From contig JAFGSL010000061.1 of assembly GCA_016934645.1 (NCBI GenBank), positions 1-10,653 on the forward strand: a stretch of DNA of 10,653 nucleotides. The letters are read 5' to 3'. Positions 1-7,583 of this stretch are shown here, piece after piece. The translations under genes were made by a program, and so were the position numbers. Numbering within the stretch: position 1 is the stretch's first letter; the number at the start of each line of letters is the position of its first letter. Origin of the DNA: Anaerolineae bacterium (GTDB lineage: Bacteria > Chloroflexota > Anaerolineae > B4-G1 > SLSP01). Below the pieces are notes generated by a model. That model worked only from the letters and a program-made list of their open reading frames with translations, was not told where the DNA came from and did not search any database.

Positions 1-1
1 T

Positions 2-1828
2 CCCGACGCGGTGCATCATCTGATCGACCCTGAGCGTCTTGATGGGTTGGTATTGGTGCAATGGTGGCCCACACGCCAGGTCTTCGAGGCTTTTTACGAG
101 CGTTATTACCACCTATTGCCGGTCGTGAACCTGCATCGCAACTACGAAGGCTATCCAGGGGTGACAGTGGATAACTATCAGAGCATGGTGGCTATGTTGC
201 GCCACTTGATCGAGGTCCACGGATACCGTCACCTGGCTTATATTGGAGGTCTACCAGAAAATCCTGCTGCCAACGCCCGGTATGCGGCCTACGTCGCTAC
301 GCTGGCGGAATATGATATTCCTTTGGATGAAAATCTCGTCCTCCCTGGTGATTTTTCGCCGCAGGCCGGGACGAACGCGGTGCGCATACTGCTGGACGAG
401 CGCCGCTTGCGCCCCAGGCTCGATTTCGAGGTTGTCGTGGCCTCGAATGACTTCATGGCGTTGGCGGCGTTGGCGGAACTGCACCAACGGGGCATCCGCG
501 TTCCTCTGGATGTTGCAGTAGTGGGGTTTGACGATGTGGTGGAAAGCGCCTATACTATGCCGCCTTTGACCACGGTGCGTATGCCGAACTACGAAATGGG
601 CCGCGTGGCAGCGGAACTCGCGCTGGCGCAGATCAAGGGCCAGCCATTTGATGAGACTACGGTGGTGCCAGGCGAATTGGTCGTGCGCCAGTCGTGCGGT
701 TGTTTTATGTCGCCGTTGGCCGAAGTCGGCGAGGCCGCCCGGATGCTTCACCCTCAAGGCCCCCCAGGCGGTCCGCCTGCTGGCGCACCGGCTGCTCCTT
801 CAGCGGAAATGCGCCAGCGCGCTATTGATGAATTGTCGCAGAGCGTGGGGCCGGCGGAGCAAGTCCTCGGCGCGGACTGGGCCGAAAAGTTGTTGGAAGC
901 GTTTGATACAGCGATCAGTGGCCCGCCAGGTAGTTTGTCTAATCGTTTATTGGGCATCCTCTACGCCATTTTGCGACAATTGCACGTCAACGGTTACGAT
1001 CTGGTGGGACTAGGGCGAAGGATACTCTTCACCCTGCGCCGCAGTATGCAGCCCACGCTGACCGATCCCCAAGGGATGCGGCGCGCCGAAGGTGTGTGGC
1101 AACAGGCGATGGCCTTCGTGACCGACGTGGCGCATCAGATGCAGTCGTCGCAACAGCATTACGGAGCAAGTTACATCGATCAGTTGCGCGTGATCGGCGA
1201 GCGCCTGATCACGACCTTCGAGTTGACGCAACTGTTCGATTTGATTGTGCGTGAATTGCCGCGCCTGGGCATTCCCGGTGGCTACATCGCACTGTACACG
1301 GATCCGACACGGCAACTCGCACGGCTCGCGCTGGCATACAATGCGGAAGGCCGCAATCCGGCGGGTATTGAAGGTCAGGTCTTCCGTGCGCATCTGCTTT
1401 TGCCAGAGTGCTTGTTGTTACGGGATCGGCCTACAGTGATGGTGGTTGTGCCGCTGTACTTTCAAGACACGGCCCTGGGCTTCGCACTTTTTGAGGTCGG
1501 ACCGGAGCAGGGTGAGATTTATGAGACGCTGGGACGCCAAATCAGCAGCGCCCTGATGGGGGCGTTATTGGTGCAGCAACAGGAGGAGGCGCAGCGGGAT
1601 ATGGATGCGGCGCGTCAGCGCGCGCAGGCGGCGTTGAGTGATCTGTTGATCACGCGTTCTATTTCCGATCGGGTGCGCCAGGCCGCAGACACCGAAGCCA
1701 TCCTGCGCGTGACTTTGGAGGCGTTGAGCCAGGCGCTCGGCGCTTCGATGGGGGTGGCGCGTCTGGGAACGCGCGAGCAACTGCTGGCAATTGCAGGGCG
1801 CGCGCAGGGCGATGCCGAATTGAACTAG
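2..1828 (+). CDS. Cytoplasmic LacI-fold sensor protein with GAF-like domain, no output domain (5' partial)
   Basis: The frame is open to the left edge. Aligning its 'ERLDGLV' with 'ERVDGLV' of the paralogue at 7584 implies that about 70 N-terminal residues are missing, so the GTG at 11 is not the true start. Numbering from that GTG, residues 1-231 are a LacI/GalR-type ligand-binding domain (Peripla_BP_3-like), with 'HGYRHLAYIGG', 'ASNDFMALAAL' and 'VAVVGFDD'. It ends in an Arg-Gln-Ser-Cys-Gly-Cys motif (Cys229, Cys231). A Pro/Gly/Ala linker follows (about 246-266), then a helical region (270-390), a GAF-like domain (about 390-520) with 'LGFALFEVGPEQG' and 'QISSALMGALL', a short coiled coil (522-545) and the shared end segment (548-587). 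No catalytic or DNA-binding domain is visible in the part present. The full GAF and half-GAF of its paralogues are absent, making it the short member of the set. Ligand unknown; sugars are typical for the fold. Confidence 0.85.
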   Translation, partial: PDAVHHLIDPERLDGLVLVQWWPTRQVFEAFYERYYHLLPVVNLHRNYEGYPGVTVDNYQSMVAMLRHLIEVHGYRHLAYIGGLPENPAANARYAAYVATLAEYDIPLDENLVLPGDFSPQAGTNAVRILLDERRLRPRLDFEVVVASNDFMALAALAELHQRGIRVPLDVAVVGFDDVVESAYTMPPLTTVRMPNYEMGRVAAELALAQIKGQPFDETTVVPGELVVRQSCGCFMSPLAEVGEAARMLHPQGPPGGPPAGAPAAPSAEMRQRAIDELSQSVGPAEQVLGADWAEKLLEAFDTAISGPPGSLSNRLLGILYAILRQLHVNGYDLVGLGRRILFTLRRSMQPTLTDPQGMRRAEGVWQQAMAFVTDVAHQMQSSQQHYGASYIDQLRVIGERLITTFELTQLFDLIVRELPRLGIPGGYIALYTDPTRQLARLALAYNAEGRNPAGIEGQVFRAHLLLPECLLLRDRPTVMVVVPLYFQDTALGFALFEVGPEQGEIYETLGRQISSALMGALLVQQQEEAQRDMDAARQRAQAALSDLLITRSISDRVRQAADTEAILRVTLEALSQALGASMGVARLGTREQLLAIAGRAQGDAELN

Positions 1829-1831
1829 GAG
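1826..1831 (+). promoter_or_regulatory. Ribosome binding site of the 1837 gene, overlapping the upstream stop
   Basis: TAGGAG contains the TAG stop of the upstream gene and an AGGAG Shine-Dalgarno core (1827-1831), with 5 nt before the ATG at 1837. This supports the chosen start and suggests translational coupling of the first two genes. Confidence 0.7.
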
Positions 1832-1836
1832 CAATT

Positions 1837-4800
1837 ATGGGGCGTCAGACAAGAACTCGTGAAAAATCTGCTGCTAAAAGGCGCAAAGCAACGCAGCGTC
1901 CCACCATCGGGCTGCTGGTCGGGGAAGTGACGTCGTGGTGGGGACAGTCGCTGTTGGAGGGCGTGACGGACGCAGCCGAGATGTTGGACGTCAATTTGTG
2001 CTGCTTTGTCGATGGTGTGCGGCCTGAGAAGGACAGTGGGGGGAGCAATGGCCTCTACGATTTGCTGAACCCCGATCTCTTGGATGGTCTTGTCGTATCA
2101 GGCAATATCGGCTACGCGGTAAGCCCTGAGTCATTTCACGCCTTCATCGATGACCTCAAAACGGCTTTTCCGACGGTAGGCGTCATTATGACGCACGAAG
2201 GCATCCCTTCGGTCTTGGTAGATGGGTTCAGCGGGATGTATGCCGCGATTAAACACCTCATCGAAATCCATGGCTGTCGCCGGTTGGCCTTCATTCGCGG
2301 GCCGGTAGGTAACGTCGACGCTGATGAGCGTTACCGCGCCTACACCACGGCGCTCGAAGAATACGGTATCCCGTTCGATCCTGAACTGGTGGCGATTAGC
2401 AACTTTTCGGCTGGCCGGCCGGCGGTAGAAGCTTTGTGGCCGCGTATGATGGCGATATCGCGTGAAGAGCAGGATACCACACCCTGGGCGCTCGTCTCCG
2501 CGAACGACGATATGGCGGTGCAAGCGATGCTGGCGCTGCGGGACTTCGGCGCGCGCGTTCCCGAAGATGTCGTGGTTGTGGGGTTCGACGATACCATCAC
2601 CGCGCAGAATCTGGACGTTCCGCTAACGACGGTACGCCAGCCGACCTATGCTATGGGGCAACGGGCGATGCAGATGGTGCTGCAGCTTGTGCATGGGGAA
2701 TCGACGCCGGATAAGGTGATGGTGCCGGCCGAAATGGTGGTGCGCCGGTCATGCGGCTGTCTGCCGGAGGCGGTGTTGCAAATCCCTGTCGAGATGACGC
2801 CCGTAGCGACCGAGAAGTCTATTCCTGCCTTTACCGGCATATCCGCATCGCTCTGGGAGGCTTTTATTGCCGGGGTGCGTGATCCGTCCTCGAACGATTT
2901 TCTGCTTCTTCTCGATCAGACTTTGCGCCAGGCGCGTTACGAAGAGGCGGGCCTTGGCGAGTGGCAGCCGCTCCTTACGGAGATGCGGCGTCATGCGCTT
3001 GTGCATCTGGACGAGTCTGATGCGCGTCATCGCGCCGAGAATCTGCTCCAGCAAGCGCGCTTGCTGGTGGGCGATGCCGAAAGACGCTACGAAACGTATC
3101 TGCGGCAACGCTTCCAACAGCAAGAAACACTGCTGGGGCAAATCGATAATACACTGAGCACAACCCTGCACTTGCAAGAGTTGGCGCCGGCCCTGAACGG
3201 CTTGTTCCCCAGCATTGGCGTCGAATGTTGTTTTGCATCGTTGTATCAAGGCGCGGATTCTTTGGCGGAAAACGCGCGTTTGCTCTTCGACTATGATACC
3301 TTGCGCTCCGGCGACGCTTCGGTGGTCGAACTATACCCTGATGAGGGGCCGTTGTTCCCCTCACGACGGCTGGTTCCGCGTGACATTTTCGTCGCGGAAC
3401 GCCAGCGGACGATTATCGTGATGTCGCTTGTCTTGCAGGCTCGCCAACTTGGCTTCGCGGTGATGTGGGCAGGACAGCATTGGCGCCTGTATGTACGTCT
3501 GAGGCAGCGGTTAAGCGATGTGATCTTCCGCGCGTTGCTGGCGCGCGAGCAAGAGCGTGCGCAACGTGAAGCGGAGGAAGCAGAACGTCGCGCGGAAGAG
3601 GCGCTGCGCGATGTGTTGGTAGCGCAGCGGCGCTACGTCCATGGCGCTTGGGAAGAGCGTGTCGAGGCTGTGTCGGGGTACGTGTACTCCGACGAACTGC
3701 GCGGCGTCAGCAATACTGCCTGGCTGCCGCAAATGAGCGAAGCCGTCCAACGAGGCGATGTGGTGTTGACACAGGATGTTGAGGGCGGGCAGACCCTGAC
3801 CGTGCCGGTGATGTTATATGGTGAAGAAGTCGTCGGCGTTCTGGGCTTCAAAACTACGGAAGCTGCTCCCTGGACCGAGGATCATCTCACGCTGGTGCGC
3901 ACCATCGCCACGGAGACGGCCCTGGCGTTGGAGACGCAGCGGTTGTTCTCGGATGTTCAGCGGCGCGCTTCACGGCTCCTCGCGGCAGCAGAAATCTCAC
4001 GGGTGACGACGTCTATCCTCACGTTGGATGAATTGCTGCCGCAGGCGGTGAATTTGATCCGCGAGCGGTTTGATCTGTACTACGCCGGTATTTTCCTCGT
4101 CGATGAAAGCCAACGCTGGGCCATCCTGCGGGCCGGTACCGGCGAGGCCGGGCGCTTGATGTTGGAGCGCAATCACCGGCTGGAAGTCGGTGGCAATTCG
4201 ATGATCGGCGCATGCGCGGCCAGTGGCGAGGCGCGTGTCACAATCGATACCCACACCGAAGCCGTACATCGCTCGAATCCGCTGTTGCCGGACACACGCT
4301 CAGAATTGGCGCTTCCCTTGTTTAGCCGGGGGCGTGTGATCGGCGCGATGACCATCCAGGATACGCGACCGGGCGCTTTTACCCAGGAAGACATCACCAC
4401 GCTCCAGACGATGGCCGACCAACTCGCCAACGCCATCGAAAATGCCCGGCTGCTGCGCCGCATGGAGCAGAACATGCACGAACTCGAACTGGCGACCGGC
4501 CAACTGACTCAGGAATCGTGGCGTAGCTTCCTGGAGAATTATCGCCACGCCTTTGGCTATCGCTATCGTCTCGTGGACATTGAACCGGCTACTTATCTAT
4601 CGCCCGAAGCTCAAGCTGCTCTGCGCCAGCAGGAGACCATCACCACCACCGTTGTGCCGGCCCGCGTCGTTCAAATTGACCAAGAGACCGTCCGGGCGCA
4701 GGGTGCATTGAGCGTCCCCATCCGGGTACGCAATGAAGTGCTCGGCGTACTCAACCTGCGTTTCGACGACGCGGAGGTTCCCACGGAGGCCATTGAGCTG

Positions 4801-5079
4801 GTGGAACAGGTTGCAGCTCGCTTGGGCGCGGCATTGGAAAGCGCCCGCCTGTTGGAAGAATCGCGCTACACGGCCACCCGTGAACAGATCGCGGCCCAGG
4901 TCACCAGCGGTATGCGTGAGCGCCTGGACATCGAGGTTGTATTGCGGAATGCCGCGCGTGAGTTGCGCGACGCGCTCGACCTGTCGCGTGTGTCGGTACG
5001 CCTGGCACCGCGCTTTGCGTCTACCGATGCGCCCGGTAACAACGGCGCGCCCGTTTCCTTAAGCGGTGGGAAAGCATGA
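1837..5079 (+). CDS. Large cytoplasmic LacI-fold/multi-GAF sensor protein, no output domain
   Basis: 1080 residues with no signal peptide or membrane segment. Residues 1-20 are a basic tail rich in Lys/Arg. The LacI-type helix-turn-helix expected here is absent. Residues 22-300 form a Peripla_BP_3-like ligand-binding domain ('GLLVGE', 'HLIEIHGCRRLAFIRGP', 'VVVVGFDD'), closed by Arg-Arg-Ser-Cys-Gly-Cys (Cys306, Cys308). Next come a helical region (325-430), a GAF-like domain (430-570) and a charged coiled coil (565-600). A half-GAF module (598-705, Trp605, 'GYVY'), a canonical GAF (708-870, 'TRSELALPL') and a second half-GAF (890-1010, Trp895, 'GYRY') follow, then the shared end segment (1013-1056). 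The first GAF-like domain has lost the 'FEVGP..G..Y' motif of its two paralogues and reads 'LGFAVMWAG' instead. No kinase, cyclase or receiver domain is seen. The role is inferred to be cytoplasmic ligand sensing with signal transfer by protein-protein contact. The ATG has a good ribosome binding site 5 nt upstream. Confidence 0.9.
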   Translation: MGRQTRTREKSAAKRRKATQRPTIGLLVGEVTSWWGQSLLEGVTDAAEMLDVNLCCFVDGVRPEKDSGGSNGLYDLLNPDLLDGLVVSGNIGYAVSPESFHAFIDDLKTAFPTVGVIMTHEGIPSVLVDGFSGMYAAIKHLIEIHGCRRLAFIRGPVGNVDADERYRAYTTALEEYGIPFDPELVAISNFSAGRPAVEALWPRMMAISREEQDTTPWALVSANDDMAVQAMLALRDFGARVPEDVVVVGFDDTITAQNLDVPLTTVRQPTYAMGQRAMQMVLQLVHGESTPDKVMVPAEMVVRRSCGCLPEAVLQIPVEMTPVATEKSIPAFTGISASLWEAFIAGVRDPSSNDFLLLLDQTLRQARYEEAGLGEWQPLLTEMRRHALVHLDESDARHRAENLLQQARLLVGDAERRYETYLRQRFQQQETLLGQIDNTLSTTLHLQELAPALNGLFPSIGVECCFASLYQGADSLAENARLLFDYDTLRSGDASVVELYPDEGPLFPSRRLVPRDIFVAERQRTIIVMSLVLQARQLGFAVMWAGQHWRLYVRLRQRLSDVIFRALLAREQERAQREAEEAERRAEEALRDVLVAQRRYVHGAWEERVEAVSGYVYSDELRGVSNTAWLPQMSEAVQRGDVVLTQDVEGGQTLTVPVMLYGEEVVGVLGFKTTEAAPWTEDHLTLVRTIATETALALETQRLFSDVQRRASRLLAAAEISRVTTSILTLDELLPQAVNLIRERFDLYYAGIFLVDESQRWAILRAGTGEAGRLMLERNHRLEVGGNSMIGACAASGEARVTIDTHTEAVHRSNPLLPDTRSELALPLFSRGRVIGAMTIQDTRPGAFTQEDITTLQTMADQLANAIENARLLRRMEQNMHELELATGQLTQESWRSFLENYRHAFGYRYRLVDIEPATYLSPEAQAALRQQETITTTVVPARVVQIDQETVRAQGALSVPIRVRNEVLGVLNLRFDDAEVPTEAIELVEQVAARLGAALESARLLEESRYTATREQIAAQVTSGMRERLDIEVVLRNAARELRDALDLSRVSVRLAPRFASTDAPGNNGAPVSLSGGKA

Positions 5080-5085
5080 GGTTTA

Positions 5086-5151
5086 ATGGATATCGCCCAG
5101 TTCCTTGAGAATCGAGTGTATTCAAGCCACTTGAAGGACGTAAAACGATGA
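5086..5151 (+). CDS. Possible 21-codon leader or coupling ORF
   Basis: An ATG at 5086 opens a 21-residue frame (begins MDIAQFLEN, ends LKDVKR). Its TGA (5149-5151) overlaps the ATG of the Cache receptor gene at 5148 as ATGA. GAGG (5078-5081) lies 4 nt upstream, which is short for a Shine-Dalgarno but possible. The frame is the same as that of the gene ending at 5079, so stop-codon readthrough would also reach it. The peptide resembles nothing I recognise. It could carry ribosomes across the 68-nt gap to the next start, or be chance; a 22-codon open frame is common at random. Confidence 0.25.
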   Translation: MDIAQFLENRVYSSHLKDVKR

Positions 5152-5160
5152 TACTCAAGT
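5104..5160 (+). promoter_or_regulatory. Nested short inverted repeats around the start of the Cache receptor gene
   Basis: Four hexamers can pair in alternative ways: CTTGAG (5104-5109), TTCAAG (5121-5126), CTTGAA (5130-5135) and CTCAAG (5154-5159). TTCAAG-CCA-CTTGAA is a perfect 15-nt hairpin whose 3' arm overlaps the likely ribosome binding site GAAGGA (5133-5138). Alternatively the first hexamer pairs with the second (one G-U), and ACTTGA (5129-5134) pairs with TCAAGT (5155-5160), which would loop out the ribosome binding site and start codon. The gap from 5081 to 5147 is about 43% GC (29 of 67 bases), clearly below its surroundings. The stems are weak and the signal may be chance. A DNA operator for a dimeric regulator is another reading of the 15-nt palindrome. 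Confidence 0.3.
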
Positions 5161-7541
5161 TCGGAAAATGGCCTGTTTTTTACAAAATTATGGTGACGAC
5201 CATCGTCATCGTGGCGTTGACCCTGGGGATCGCTACCCTCGTTCATGCCAACATATTGCGCGCCCGCGTTCAGGAGGAGGCCGGCGCCAAAGTGGCCGTC
5301 CTGGCAGACGGCCGGATGGGTTACATTGCCGATGCCCTGGTTGAGCAACTGGCGTTGCTGCGAGCGATGGCGCTGGATGGCGCGTTGACCGCCGCAGTAC
5401 AGACGGCCAATGCGGACTACAGCGGCAGCGCGGCGGAAATTGAGAGCGCGTTGTTGGAGGTCGATCGCCGGTGGCTCGCGGCTGCCGACAACGACGAGTT
5501 GATCCAGGCCGGCATCAACCCGGCGTTGAATCCGGCGGCGGCGCAACTGCTCGCCTACGCTGCGGCGTTGCCTGCTCACGGTGAACTTTTCATTACCGAT
5601 CGCTACGGTGGGCTGGTTGCTGCAACCGGGCGCCTTTCCGACTACTACCAGGCCGACGAGGCGTGGTGGCAGAGTGCGTATGACAGTGGGCTGGGCGCGT
5701 TCTACATCGGTCAGCCGGCGTATGATGAGAGCGCCGGATATATTGCTCTCACGATGGCAGCGCCGATACTTTCATCCCAGGATGGTGCGGTGATCGGCAT
5801 TCTGCGGTCTACGGTGAACATCGATTTTCTCTCCGCTGCTTTCCAGACGCCGGTTGAAGGGCAGATGGGTGTGACGCTGGTCAACGGACAACGCTTGATC
5901 CTGGCAGAATCAAATGTGCAGCGTGTGGGACAGACCGTGCCCGCATCGTGGATGTTGGACTCCGCACGTGTTGGTGCGATGTGGTTCCAGGATCGCAACA
6001 CAGACGGGCAAGCCGTGGTGGTTGGCCGGGCGGCGCTCGATGATGCTTTGATCTCTAACGAGTCTATCGCTAAGGCCGTTTACAGACTGAACTGGTATCT
6101 ATTCGCCTATCAACCGCAAACCGCAGTCTACGCGCGCATTCGAGGCGGTGTCTGGACTATGATTGGCGTGCTGGCGCTACTGTTACTTGTGGCCGCCGCC
6201 GCCGCGTGGTGGGCGGCGCGTTCTTTAAGCCGGCCGGTACTTCAACTCCGTACTGTGATGCGCCGTTGGCTCGATGGGGATAGACCTCAACGCGCTCAAC
6301 CCTACTGGCCCGATGAAACCGGCGAATTGGCCGAAACTTTCAATACGATGGCGGCGAACGTCCAGGAGATGGACGAGGCCCTATCCCAGCGTGCCAGTGA
6401 ACGCGAACGGGAGGAGCAGCGCCGCGCCCGCGAACTGGAGGCCACCACCGTCGTCGGCGAGATCGTCTCCGTCACGGCGGATGTAACCACATTGGCGCAA
6501 GGTGTGGTAGACCTCTTGCGTGAGCGATTCGGTCTGTATTATACCGGCCTTTACCTGTTGGATGATGCAGGCAAATGGCTGGTGCTCCACGCCGGCTCAG
6601 GCGATCCGGCCCGGCAGATGCTGGTGCAGGATTACCGCGTGGCAATAGGGGAGTGGGTGGTGGGCCGCTGTGTGGCTGAAGAGAAGACCACCATTGCACG
6701 GCACACCGATGCCGACAGCGCGCTCCTGTTCGATCGGTCGCAGTTGCCCCATACGCACACGGCAGTTGCGATGCCGCTGCGCTCGCGTGGGCGGATCTTT
6801 GGCGCGATCGAGGTGCATAGCGATCAAGCTGAGATGCTGGATGCTGAAAGCGCTGTGGTGTTGCAGACGATCGCCGATCAGGTGGCGGTCGCCATCGACA
6901 GCGTGCAATTGTACGCCGAGCGTCAGGAAGCGATGGAGCGCCTCGAACATGCGTATAGTGGGGTGACGCGCGAGGCGTGGGAGGCGCTTTTGTCAGCGCG
7001 CACGACAGGGCCGGAAGGCTATCAAGCGGAAACCCGGCGCATCATGCCGTTAGCAGCCGCGCCCCCCGAAGCGTGGCGACCGGCCGCGCGGGTGGCCTGG
7101 TCCGAAGGGCGTGTAGTGGTGGAAGAAAGCGTCACTGATCAAACTCCGGCCAGCGTGGAATCCACCCTGGCGTTGCCGATTCGCCTGCGTGACGAAATTC
7201 TCGGCGTCGTTGATGTGAGCAAACGGCGTGATGCCGGTAAGTGGAAGCCGGACGAAATCGCCCAATTGGAGCAGTTAGTGGGGCAACTCGGCCTGACGCT
7301 GGAGGTTTCCCGTTTCTATCAGGAGTCGCGCCGCGCGGCGGCCCGTGAGCAACTTCTGCGTGAAGTCTCGGAACGCATCCGTGTGGCGGTCGATGTCGAC
7401 ACGGTGATGCGCATCGCGGCTCAGGAAGTCGGTGAGGTGTTGAAACGCCCGGTCTTTGTCTACCTGGAAAATGAACCCGGCCAGCAGATTTCTGCCTCTG
7501 CCACGCCTGCGACGCCGCCGGAAACGAGAGAGCACGAATGA
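5148..7541 (+). CDS. Membrane Cache-HAMP-GAF receptor, no output domain
   Basis: 797 residues. Transmembrane segment 1 spans about 13-34, after a short N-terminus with three lysines. Residues 35-332 form an extracytoplasmic double-Cache-like sensor domain; typical signs are 'ELFITDRYGGLVAATG', the following 'DYYQADEAWWQSAY', and the 'AGYIALTMAAPI' strand. Transmembrane segment 2 is about 335-357, Ala/Leu rich. A HAMP linker (about 358-412, 'LSRPVLQLR', 'DETGELAETFN') and a charged coiled coil (400-435) follow. A GAF domain (440-590), a half-GAF module (607-726, Trp611) and the shared end segment (732-773) finish the protein. Cache domains usually bind small metabolites such as amino or organic acids outside the cell; the ligand here is unknown. 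A receptor of this kind normally ends in a kinase, cyclase or methyl-accepting domain, and none is present. The cytoplasmic half closely matches those of the genes at 1837 and 7584, suggesting a common partner. The ATG follows GAAGGA by 9 nt. Confidence 0.9.
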   Translation: MILKFGKWPVFYKIMVTTIVIVALTLGIATLVHANILRARVQEEAGAKVAVLADGRMGYIADALVEQLALLRAMALDGALTAAVQTANADYSGSAAEIESALLEVDRRWLAAADNDELIQAGINPALNPAAAQLLAYAAALPAHGELFITDRYGGLVAATGRLSDYYQADEAWWQSAYDSGLGAFYIGQPAYDESAGYIALTMAAPILSSQDGAVIGILRSTVNIDFLSAAFQTPVEGQMGVTLVNGQRLILAESNVQRVGQTVPASWMLDSARVGAMWFQDRNTDGQAVVVGRAALDDALISNESIAKAVYRLNWYLFAYQPQTAVYARIRGGVWTMIGVLALLLLVAAAAAWWAARSLSRPVLQLRTVMRRWLDGDRPQRAQPYWPDETGELAETFNTMAANVQEMDEALSQRASEREREEQRRARELEATTVVGEIVSVTADVTTLAQGVVDLLRERFGLYYTGLYLLDDAGKWLVLHAGSGDPARQMLVQDYRVAIGEWVVGRCVAEEKTTIARHTDADSALLFDRSQLPHTHTAVAMPLRSRGRIFGAIEVHSDQAEMLDAESAVVLQTIADQVAVAIDSVQLYAERQEAMERLEHAYSGVTREAWEALLSARTTGPEGYQAETRRIMPLAAAPPEAWRPAARVAWSEGRVVVEESVTDQTPASVESTLALPIRLRDEILGVVDVSKRRDAGKWKPDEIAQLEQLVGQLGLTLEVSRFYQESRRAAAREQLLREVSERIRVAVDVDTVMRIAAQEVGEVLKRPVFVYLENEPGQQISASATPATPPETREHE

Positions 7542-7567
7542 TGATGCGTTGGCGATTTGCACTCGAT

Positions 7568-7573
7568 GAGGAG
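7568..7573 (+). promoter_or_regulatory. Ribosome binding site fixing the start of the last LacI-fold gene at 7584
   Basis: GAGGAG lies 10 nt before the ATG at 7584. The frame is open further up, to a TTG at 7557 and an ATG at 7566, but neither has a comparable site upstream. The site itself would lie inside the coding region if those starts were used, so 7584 is preferred. Confidence 0.7.
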
Positions 7574-7583
7574 AGATACGTCG

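Noticed and set aside
11..13. GTG as the real start of the first gene
   Set aside because: The frame is open to the window edge, and the protein would begin in the middle of the LacI-fold domain compared with its two paralogues.
1837..1896. Basic N-terminus (KRRK) of the 1080-residue protein as a DNA-binding domain
   Set aside because: Only about 20 residues with no helix-turn-helix pattern; a disordered basic tail is the simpler reading.
4873..5079. Possible degenerate histidine-kinase dimerisation helix at the C-terminus
   Set aside because: No His in an H-box context and no following N, G1 or G2 boxes; the segment fits a GAF opening better and is shared by all four proteins.
4866..5579. 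237-codon open frame on the - strand spanning the gap between two genes
   Set aside because: It lies mostly opposite two well-supported coding regions, is Arg-rich with no recognisable domain, and is typical of antisense shadow frames in GC-rich genes.
6187..6212. GCC/GCG repeat run in the Cache gene
   Set aside because: It encodes the Ala-rich second transmembrane helix in frame and is short; not evidence of an unstable repeat.
7557..7583. TTG at 7557 or ATG at 7566 as start of the fourth large gene
   Set aside because: The clear GAGGAG site at 7568-7573 sits 10 nt before the ATG at 7584 and would fall inside the coding sequence if the earlier starts were used.
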